11,680 nucleotides of DNA from CAZKMM01 sp964592965 (GTDB lineage: Bacteria; RBG-13-61-14; DRUE01): assembly GCA_964592965.1 (NCBI GenBank), contig CAZQJX010000081.1:1-11680 (forward strand), given 5' to 3'. The position numbers were made by a program, and so were the translations under genes. The first letter of the stretch is position 1, and the number at the start of each line of letters is the position of its first letter. The notes under the pieces were generated by a model. That model had not been told where the DNA came from and ran no database searches. It saw only the letters and a list, made by a program, of their open reading frames with translations. This document shows, piece after piece, positions 6,579 to 11,680 of this stretch.

Positions 6579-7967
6579 TTAAAGAAACTGGCGAAACGGG
6601 TCTTGGGTGGATTTGCGGAAATTTCTCACCTTTTCTCGGAATTCTGCCAGTAAATCTTTATATTCAAGCTGGCGGGCAAGGTTGTTTATTTCTAGCGGGT
6701 CTTTTTCTAGGTCAAAAAGGAATTCAGAGCCGTCAAGATAATGCCAATATTTAAATCTTTTTGTCCTAAGCCCTCTCCAAGGAGGCGTCTTTTGATACTC
6801 TGCCTGACCTTCTGAGAAAATCATCTCTCGCTCCTCAATTTCTTCACCTTTAAAAAGCGGGCTTAAATCTTTCCCTAAAAGACGCTCTGGCCAGCTCACT
6901 CCTGCCAGACCGCAAATGGTGGGAACAAGGTCAAGATTGGAAACCAGACCATAATAACTGCGATGAGAGCGAACAAGCTCAGGATAGCTTATCACTAAAG
7001 GAACCTTAAGGTTCTCCTCATACATAGCCATTCCTTTGTTAACCAGGCCGTGCGAACCGCCCATTTCTCCGTGGTCAGATGTGTAAATGATAATTGTATT
7101 CTCCATTTGCCCGCTCTCTTCAAGAGCATCAAGCACAACTAAAAGCCGGCGGTCAACCAGCTCAGTAAGATAGCAATAAAACCGGAGATACTTTATCCAG
7201 CCCTCTTCATCTTTTGGATAGCGGGATTTAATCCCACTTAGTTTCAGATAGTCGCCAAAACCGGAATGAATTTGCTCAGGATGCGCATTAAAATTTGGCG
7301 GAATCTTTATCGGATAATCAGGAATTTTTCCATAAAACTTGGTCAGGATGGGATAAAGGCAGATATCGTGAGGGTTAATTGGTGCGCAAAAGCAAAGCCA
7401 GGGCTTTTTTCTCCTTCCCTGCTTTTTTATCCAGCTGGCAGTGTTTTTAATTACTCGCTCATCCGAGCCAAACGCAACGAGCTGGTTGGAAATGTGCATT
7501 TCATTAAAGCCGTATTTTTTGATTTCATCTGTGCTATGTGCCCTTCTGGTTAAATGCCATTTACCAAAATAAATTGTGTAATATCCTGCTTGAGAAAAAA
7601 CCCTGCCTAAATTGGGAAATTTAGGAGAAAGCGACGGATTCTTTTGAGAAAAATCAACATTGGCAAAAATCCCTACCTGATGCGGATATTTGCCTGTGAG
7701 AATGGTTGACCTGCTCGGAGAGCACAAAGGAAAACTAGCAAAGGCGTTGTGGAATTCTATGCCAGTTTTTTTAAGACGCTCAACAATGGGTCTTTTTAAA
7801 GCCGGTGTGTGCATTGGGTAGCGGTCTTGGTCAACAAGAAGAATAAGGATATTCGGTCGGTCTGGTTTTGAAAATGCTCGTCGGGAAAATCCTGATAAGG
7901 TCAAGCCAGCTCCCAGAAAGGCACTCGTTTTGATAAACTGCCTGCGGGTAATTTGTCTTTTGCTCAT
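6579..7967 (-). CDS. Tat-exported sulfatase (type I, formylglycine-dependent)
   Basis: 462 aa alkaline-phosphatase-superfamily sulfatase that should hydrolyse a sulfate ester outside the cytoplasm. The N-terminus carries a twin-arginine signal, TRRQFIKTSAFLGAGLTLSG (7-26), with no lipobox cysteine and no clean AxA site. The mature part opens with PNILILLVDQDR (metal Asp46), then the sulfatase signature CSPSRSTILTG with Cys82, the residue converted to formylglycine. Further conserved points are GKWHL (135-139), NPHD with His200, and SDHGEMGGSHG with Asp298-His299. The C-terminal strand domain ends in LFDLEKDPLEINNLA, common in arylsulfatases. GAGGG at 7979-7975 precedes the ATG. It stands alone, with no maturase, transporter or glycoside hydrolase beside it. 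The substrate is unknown; a sulfated glycan or small arylsulfate is plausible. Confidence 0.92.
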   Translation of the reverse strand: MSKRQITRRQFIKTSAFLGAGLTLSGFSRRAFSKPDRPNILILLVDQDRYPMHTPALKRPIVERLKKTGIEFHNAFASFPLCSPSRSTILTGKYPHQVGIFANVDFSQKNPSLSPKFPNLGRVFSQAGYYTIYFGKWHLTRRAHSTDEIKKYGFNEMHISNQLVAFGSDERVIKNTASWIKKQGRRKKPWLCFCAPINPHDICLYPILTKFYGKIPDYPIKIPPNFNAHPEQIHSGFGDYLKLSGIKSRYPKDEEGWIKYLRFYCYLTELVDRRLLVVLDALEESGQMENTIIIYTSDHGEMGGSHGLVNKGMAMYEENLKVPLVISYPELVRSHRSYYGLVSNLDLVPTICGLAGVSWPERLLGKDLSPLFKGEEIEEREMIFSEGQAEYQKTPPWRGLRTKRFKYWHYLDGSEFLFDLEKDPLEINNLARQLEYKDLLAEFREKVRNFRKSTQDPFRQFL

Positions 7968-7987
7968 TTCTTTTCCCTCATCATTTT

Positions 7988-8016
7988 ATTTTAAAGTCAA
8001 GAAAAAATTTTCCCAA
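7988..8016 (-). promoter_or_regulatory. Probable promoter of the sulfatase gene
   Basis: On the minus strand TTGGGA (8016-8011) and TAAAAT (7993-7988) are 17 bases apart, matching 4 of 6 and 5 of 6 consensus bases. Transcription would start near 7981, leaving a short leader that holds the GAGGG ribosome site. Confidence 0.45.
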
Positions 8017-8043
8017 CTTTCAACTGGAATGCTCTGCGGGTGA

Positions 8044-8052
8044 TGATATAAT
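8044..8052 (+). promoter_or_regulatory. Extended -10 promoter of the phosphatase-nadB pair
   Basis: TGATATAAT is an exact extended -10 (TG, one base, TATAAT at 8047-8052). No good -35 is seen, as is common for extended -10 promoters. The start of transcription would fall near 8059, only about 6 bases before the ATG at 8065, leaving no room for a Shine-Dalgarno. Confidence 0.55.
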
Positions 8053-8064
8053 CACAAGATAGAT

Positions 8065-8709
8065 ATGAAAAAGGCTTTAAAACAAAGTCTTTTTTTCTGG
8101 CTAGTGGTTGGCTTTATTTTTACCTTATTTGTTTACTGTGTGGTTTGCTGGGCAGATGAGCGAAATCCATTTTTAAATTTTGGAGTGGTTGAGCAGGGAA
8201 AGCTTTACCGAAGCGCTCTTCCCGCACCAAAGGATATTGAAGCTATGCATTCTCGCTATGGAATTCAAACTATCATCTGTTTAAAAGGAAGCGAAAATGA
8301 AGCCATTAAAAAAAAGGCAAAAGAATTGGGAATGGATGTGGTTGAAATCCGTTTAAGGGCATCAAAACCACCAGGTATTTCTACTTTAAAACTAATCTTT
8401 AATATCTTGAATAAGGAAAAAATTAAATATGCTTATCTGAAACTTCCCGAATTAATCTCATACACTACCCGAAAGCCAAAGGCGCCTTTTCTGCTCCACT
8501 GCCAGATGGGAGCTGACCGAACAGGATATGTTAGCGCCTTATACAGAATATGCTTTCAAGGCTGGTCAGTTAAGAAGGCAAAATTGGAAACTTTAAGATA
8601 CCTTCACCTTCCACTCAGGTATCCTCAAATCTGGAGAAAGCTAAAACAACTTCAGCCCGAGCAGTTCTGTCCCCTGATTAATCCAAAATATAATTTCACT
8701 AGCGAATGA
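8065..8709 (+). CDS. TpbA-like dual-specificity/tyrosine phosphatase, membrane-anchored or periplasmic
   Basis: 214 aa. Residues 1-7 are basic, 8-30 form one hydrophobic segment, and a signal-peptidase-like site (CWA before DE) could release it, so the catalytic domain should lie outside the cytoplasmic membrane. The domain starts with FGVVEQGKLYRSALPAP (39-55), shared with the Pseudomonas periplasmic phosphatase TpbA. The phosphate loop is HCQMGADRTG (145-154) with nucleophile Cys146 and Arg152, followed by ALYRICFQGWSVKKA, again TpbA-like. The loop where TpbA has its general-acid Asp reads RLRASKPPG (96-104) with no Asp. About 15 extra residues (near 117-140) separate this region from the phosphate loop. 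The stop overlaps the nadB start (ATGA). The target, whether protein or small phosphoester, is unknown. Confidence 0.8.
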   Translation: MKKALKQSLFFWLVVGFIFTLFVYCVVCWADERNPFLNFGVVEQGKLYRSALPAPKDIEAMHSRYGIQTIICLKGSENEAIKKKAKELGMDVVEIRLRASKPPGISTLKLIFNILNKEKIKYAYLKLPELISYTTRKPKAPFLLHCQMGADRTGYVSALYRICFQGWSVKKAKLETLRYLHLPLRYPQIWRKLKQLQPEQFCPLINPKYNFTSE

Positions 8710-10319
8710 AAATGAAACAGCAAATAATAGAAACTGATATACTGGTTATTGGCTCGGGTGTTGCTGGGCTGTTCTTTGCCCTTAAAGCAAAGGAGCTGGG
8801 AAATATCCTTGTGGTCACCAAGCGTCAGCTCTGGGAGTCATCAAGTTATTATGCTCAGGGCGGGGTTGCCAGTGTGGTTTCTAAAAAAGACCGATTTGAA
8901 AACCATATCCGCGACACTATAGAAGCAGGAGCTGGTCTTTGCAAGCCAGAAATAGTTGAAATGGTGGTGAAAAGCGGTCCTGAGCGAATTCAAGAGCTGA
9001 TTAAACTAGGCGTGCACTTTTCTATGCGAAAAGGGAATGAATTTGACCTTGCTCGTGAAGGTGGGCACAGTCAGCGCCGAATCCTTCACCACGAAGACAG
9101 AACCGGCAAAGAAATAGAAACGGTGCTGATTAAAAACTGCCTCAAGCAGAGCAATATAAAATTTTTAGAATGGCATCAGGCGGTTGATTTAATTACCACT
9201 CAGAAGCTGGGCATATCAGGCGAAAACCGAGTTTTGGGCGCATATATTTTGGATATAAAAAACGGAGAGGTAAAAACAATATCAGCACGGGCAGTGGTTT
9301 TATCTGCTGGTGGAGCTGGCAAGGTTTATCTTTACACCTCCAATCCAGATGTTGCCACTGGCGACGGGGTGGCAATGGCTTGGCGAGCAGGAGCAAAAAT
9401 TGCCAATATGGAGTTTTTCCAGTTTCATCCCACCTGCCTTTATCATCCAAAGGCTAAATCTTTTTTGATTTCTGAAGCAGTTAGAGGAGAGGGCGCTGTT
9501 CTTAGAAGAATAGATGGCAAAAGGTTTATGCCCAACTATCATCCTCTGGCAGAGCTTGCTCCCAGAGATATTGTGGCAAGAGCAATTGACCAAGAGATGA
9601 AAAAGCACGGAGATGATTATGTGCTTTTAGACCTTCGCACCATCAAGCCGAGATTCTTCCGCAGACGCTTTCCCTATATTTATAAAAAGCTCAGAGAATT
9701 AGGTTTTGACCCTGCCAAAGAGCCTATCCCAGTGGTGCCAGCTGCTCATTATATGTGCGGTGGAATTCTTACTGATAAAAATGGTGCAACTGACATTAAG
9801 GGGCTTTATGCTATTGGAGAAAATGCCTGCACAGGCTTGCACGGTGCTAATCGGCTTGCCTCTAATTCTCTTTTAGAGGCTTTGGTTTTTGCAGACCGAG
9901 CGAGCAAGGCTCTGGCAAGCGAGCTTGGCGAGCTAAAGCGAGTTCTGCCAATTCCTTTCTGGGACACAGGCAAGGCAGTAAGCTCTGATGAAATGGTGGT
10001 AGTGAGCCACAACTGGGATGAGATTAGAAGGACAATGTGGAATTATGTGGGAATTGTCCGCACTAATAAAAGGTTGGCACGGGCGCAGAGGAGATTAAAG
10101 CTTATTCAGGAAGAAATCCAGCAATATTACTGGGACTTTTTAATCACTGGCGACCTTATTGAGCTAAGAAACATTGCTCTGGTTGCTGACCTGATTATCA
10201 AATGCGCTCTTCACCGCAAAGAGAGTCGTGGGCTACATTACAATCAGGACCATCCTGAAACCAAGCCTGAATGGCAAAAAGATACCATTATTCAAAAAGA
10301 CCAAGGATTTATTGATTAA
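8706..10319 (+). CDS. nadB: L-aspartate oxidase
   Basis: 537 aa FAD enzyme that oxidises L-aspartate to iminoaspartate, the first step of de novo NAD synthesis; NadA then makes quinolinate. Seen: the FAD-binding loop ILVIGSGVAGLFFALKA (12-28), SSYYAQGGVAS (46-56), the active-site Glu118 in REGGHSQRRILHH, His241 in FQFHPT, EAVRGEGAVLR, Arg287 in PRDIVARA, His348 in AAHYMCGG, and Arg383 in GANRLASNSLLEA. These match E. coli NadB Glu121, His244, Arg290, His351 and Arg386 with a constant offset of three. The C-terminal helical domain is complete. The first ATG (8706) overlaps the phosphatase stop; a second ATG at 8712 would drop two residues. Neither has a clear Shine-Dalgarno, so coupled translation is likely. 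nadA and nadC are not in the window. Confidence 0.95.
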   Translation: MKMKQQIIETDILVIGSGVAGLFFALKAKELGNILVVTKRQLWESSSYYAQGGVASVVSKKDRFENHIRDTIEAGAGLCKPEIVEMVVKSGPERIQELIKLGVHFSMRKGNEFDLAREGGHSQRRILHHEDRTGKEIETVLIKNCLKQSNIKFLEWHQAVDLITTQKLGISGENRVLGAYILDIKNGEVKTISARAVVLSAGGAGKVYLYTSNPDVATGDGVAMAWRAGAKIANMEFFQFHPTCLYHPKAKSFLISEAVRGEGAVLRRIDGKRFMPNYHPLAELAPRDIVARAIDQEMKKHGDDYVLLDLRTIKPRFFRRRFPYIYKKLRELGFDPAKEPIPVVPAAHYMCGGILTDKNGATDIKGLYAIGENACTGLHGANRLASNSLLEALVFADRASKALASELGELKRVLPIPFWDTGKAVSSDEMVVVSHNWDEIRRTMWNYVGIVRTNKRLARAQRRLKLIQEEIQQYYWDFLITGDLIELRNIALVADLIIKCALHRKESRGLHYNQDHPETKPEWQKDTIIQKDQGFID

Positions 10320-10418
10320 AACCTTCCATAACAATTTTTCAGGTTAATTCAAAAAAAGTTTAAATTTCATTAGCACAAATAATAAATCCTTTCATAAAGT
10401 TTGATGCAATCTCTCCGA

Positions 10419-10424
10419 TAGTAT
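10419..10424 (+). promoter_or_regulatory. Possible -10 box of the small cysteine-rich gene
   Basis: TAGTAT matches 4 of 6 consensus bases and ends 9 bases before the ATG at 10434. No -35 at normal spacing is visible and there is no Shine-Dalgarno. It is listed because three other genes in this window show a similar arrangement. Confidence 0.2.
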
Positions 10425-10433
10425 TGATGAAAA

Positions 10434-10649
10434 ATGGAAGTTAGCAAGAAAAGAGTTCAGACAAAAGTAGCTAGTAAAACCTCTTCTCCCCGCAAGCTTT
10501 TGTGCTTTATCTGCCAGAAAGAGGTTGACCGAGAGATGTTCATTGTTGTTAATTACACCTATGATGAGATGATTTGCATTTGCCGAAAGCATTTTGAACT
10601 CTACCTTGCCCGACCGCAAAAAAGATTTGCCTGTTCAGAAAACGAATAA
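10434..10649 (+). CDS. Small cysteine-rich (putative zinc-binding) protein
   Basis: 71 aa; no family recognised. After a basic, Ser/Thr-rich N-terminus of about 20 residues comes LCFICQKEV (Cys24, Cys27), a beta-hairpin-like stretch MFIVVNYTYDEM, then ICICRKHFELYL (Cys48, Cys50, His53) and a last Cys67. The CxxC pair followed by a second Cys/His cluster after about 20 residues looks like a treble-clef or zinc-ribbon knuckle. ATG at 10434 is chosen because the ATG at 10427 meets a stop after five codons. It follows nadB by 114 bases and precedes the next gene by 52, all on the same strand. It could be a nucleic-acid- or protein-binding adaptor; this is inference from the cysteine pattern. Confidence 0.65.
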   Translation: MEVSKKRVQTKVASKTSSPRKLLCFICQKEVDREMFIVVNYTYDEMICICRKHFELYLARPQKRFACSENE

Positions 10650-10665
10650 AAATCCTCTCTGCCTC

Positions 10666-10694
10666 TTGAATCCAAGCCCTGCCTGAGTTAAAAA
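10666..10694 (+). promoter_or_regulatory. Candidate promoter of the 82-aa protein and downstream genes
   Basis: TTGAAT (10666-10671), a 17-base spacer and TAAAAA (10689-10694) each match 4 of 6 consensus bases. The expected transcription start is about 10701, one base before the ATG at 10702. The AT-only stretch before the ATG holds no Shine-Dalgarno. Confidence 0.35.
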
Positions 10695-10701
10695 TATAAA
10701 T

Positions 10702-10950
10702 ATGCACGAGTTCCTTAAAAACAGAATCGGCAAAAAGCTGGGAATTACAAGATTCGGCATTCCCAAAGAGGTATATTTTGAAGCCACACTCAAAAGCATT
10801 GAAGATGATGTTGCGGTTTTTGAAAACGAGCAGGGAGAAGAATTTGCTTTAGAGATAAGCAAAATTATTATGGTGGGACCGCCTGAAAAGCAGGAAGAAG
10901 AAACCAAACCAAAACCAGGATTCGTCATAGAGAAAAAAGAAAATGGATAA
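10702..10950 (+). CDS. Small protein with an SH3/Sm-like beta-barrel pattern
   Basis: 82 aa; not a family I can name. Residues 1-20 form a basic helix-like start (FLKNRIGKKLGITRFGIPKE). They are followed by alternating strands: VYFEATLKSIED, DVAVFENEQGEEFALE, and ISKIIMVGPPE. This strand order and the final hydrophobic strand after a short turn resemble Sm-like or SH3-like barrels, but the Hfq and Sm signature residues are absent. The C-terminal tail from 60 on is Glu/Lys/Pro-rich and probably disordered. The stop lies 8 bases inside the next gene (10943-10950), so it is translationally linked to the phosphoribosyltransferase. A regulatory or RNA-binding role is possible but unproven. Confidence 0.6.
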   Translation: MHEFLKNRIGKKLGITRFGIPKEVYFEATLKSIEDDVAVFENEQGEEFALEISKIIMVGPPEKQEEETKPKPGFVIEKKENG

Positions 10951-11428
10951 AGCAAGAAAAATCTCCTGGCAGGAATATTCAAGATATTGTCAGCTTTTGG
11001 CTAAAAGGGCGCAGGAAGAGTTCAACCCACAAATAGTGGTTGGAATTGCACGAGGCGGGGTAATTGTTGGCGCAACCATTTCCTCTATTTTAAAGCTGGA
11101 CTTTTTTCCCATAAAATTCTCCCGAAGGGTAAATGAGCAAGTGGTGCGTAAGCGCCCCAAGCTTGTGGTTCCACCCACTGCGGATTTAAGCGGAAAGAAA
11201 ATCTTTTTAGTAGATGACTGGAGTGATACCGGTCAAACCATAAAAATGGCTGTTCGCGAAATAAAAAAGCTTAAGCCTGCTGAAATCAAAAGCGCGGTGC
11301 TTGTCAGGAAAGGAGAGTTCCAGCCTGATTACTATGCTATCTTTTCCCGCCAGCAGGTCATCTTTCCTTGGGAAGAAGAAATCTCTCAAGAGCCAGAAGA
11401 AAAAGAAGAGCAAATCCTTGAGAAATGA
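10943..11428 (+). CDS. Phosphoribosyltransferase (COG2236-type, purine salvage)
   Basis: 161 aa type I phosphoribosyltransferase that transfers ribose-5-phosphate from PRPP to a base in the cytoplasm. Seen: IVVGIARGGVIVG (31-43) with the pyrophosphate-binding RGG loop; the PRPP loop IFLVDDWSDTGQT (87-99) with Asp91-Asp92; and FPWE (141-144) near the end, as in archaeal-type hypoxanthine or xanthine/guanine phosphoribosyltransferases. The last 18 residues are mostly Glu and Lys and look like a disordered tail. The start overlaps the preceding gene by 8 bases and has only an A-rich stretch upstream, so translation is probably coupled. The stop is 8 bases before mobB. The family is clear, but which purine base it prefers cannot be read from the sequence. 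Confidence 0.85.
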   Translation: MDKARKISWQEYSRYCQLLAKRAQEEFNPQIVVGIARGGVIVGATISSILKLDFFPIKFSRRVNEQVVRKRPKLVVPPTADLSGKKIFLVDDWSDTGQTIKMAVREIKKLKPAEIKSAVLVRKGEFQPDYYAIFSRQQVIFPWEEEISQEPEEKEEQILEK

Positions 11429-11433
11429 GGTGA
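11427..11433 (+). promoter_or_regulatory. Shine-Dalgarno of mobB
   Basis: GAGGTGA is complementary to the 16S rRNA tail over seven bases and stands directly before the ATG at 11437. It overlaps the stop codon of the phosphoribosyltransferase gene, so the two genes are likely read as one unit. It is the strongest ribosome site in the window. Confidence 0.75.
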
Positions 11434-11436
11434 GCG

Positions 11437-11680
11437 ATGATACCAATTATTGCTTTTGTTGGCGAAAAAGGTTCTGGAAAAACCACTCTTTTAGAAAGGG
11501 TAATTGACCTTTTGGTTGAGCGGGGAAGAAAGGTAGGCGTAATCAAACATACCACCCACTCCTTTACACTGGACTATAAAGAGACAGATACCAACAGACT
11601 TTATCAGGCAGGTTCAAAATTTATTGCTATTAGCAGTAGAGAAAAAATAGGTTTTTATGGAGATGTTGAAAATGAGCTTT
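11437..11680 (+). CDS. mobB: Molybdopterin-guanine dinucleotide biosynthesis protein B (partial, cut by window end)
   Basis: 81 full codons are visible before the right edge. The protein starts MIPIIAFVGEKGSGKTTLLE, with a Walker A loop GEKGSGKT (9-16), followed by GRKVGVIKHTTHSF and a TDTNRLYQAGSK stretch. This is the layout of MobB, a GTP-binding partner of MobA in attaching GMP to molybdopterin. The family's usual D-x-x-G-K-D-S-x-R region is here DYKETDTNR, a mild variant. It starts 8 bases after the phosphoribosyltransferase stop with an excellent Shine-Dalgarno. It implies that the organism uses molybdenum or tungsten enzymes of the guanine-dinucleotide type. The C-terminal half, including any fused domain, is outside the window. 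Confidence 0.85.
   Translation, partial: MIPIIAFVGEKGSGKTTLLERVIDLLVERGRKVGVIKHTTHSFTLDYKETDTNRLYQAGSKFIAISSREKIGFYGDVENEL

Noticed and set aside
7964..7984. Tiny upstream frame MMREKK ending at the sulfatase start (minus strand)
   Set aside because: Its stop overlaps the sulfatase ATG, which would suit coupling, but the Shine-Dalgarno lies inside it and six codons are easily chance.
10320..10345. Possible terminator hairpin after nadB (AACCT ... AGGTT)
   Set aside because: The stem is only 5 bp with a 16-base loop and no T-run follows; too weak to call.
10702..10950. Hfq homologue
   Set aside because: The strand pattern is Sm-like, but the Hfq signature residues (such as the KH-type Sm2 motif) are missing.

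Overview
This is an AT-leaning stretch of a bacterial chromosome made up of ordinary metabolic and housekeeping genes. A bacterial-type isoleucyl-tRNA synthetase, an L-aspartate oxidase, several ATGA start/stop overlaps and Shine-Dalgarno sites in front of many genes all point to Bacteria. I cannot name a phylum. The LeuB and LeuD variants and the isolated gene pairs would suit an uncultured or candidate lineage, but that is a guess. I see no phage, transposon, CRISPR array, rRNA or tRNA.

Layout: the left edge holds the last 21 codons of an unidentified + strand gene. Facing it is a minus-strand operon, ileS-leuD-leuB (4482 down to 94), whose genes overlap by 11 and 4 bases. It probably starts at a TTGACA-type promoter near 4540. 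Divergent from it is a + strand pair: a Ycf46-like AAA ATPase and a small cupin that overlap by ATGA. A Tat-exported sulfatase (minus strand, 7967 to 6579) sits alone between this pair and the next. From 8065 to the right edge everything is on the + strand: a membrane-anchored or periplasmic TpbA-like phosphatase overlapping nadB, a 71-aa cysteine-rich protein, an 82-aa beta-barrel-like protein overlapping a COG2236-type phosphoribosyltransferase, and a mobB cut by the right edge.

How the genes work together: the left operon links isoleucine charging of tRNA with the last steps of leucine (or related 2-oxoacid) synthesis; leuC is not in the window. nadB makes iminoaspartate for NAD synthesis, the phosphoribosyltransferase salvages a purine base, and MobB serves molybdenum cofactor synthesis. 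The points most worth a second look are a LeuB with an NADP-type Lys-Tyr pair, a Ycf46-like ATPase with an altered pore loop coupled to a cupin, a phosphatase-NadB overlap, and four + strand genes that lack a Shine-Dalgarno and seem to have their -10 box 7 to 12 bases before the ATG, which suggests leaderless or near-leaderless mRNAs. Nothing here is clearly a new defence or mobile system.
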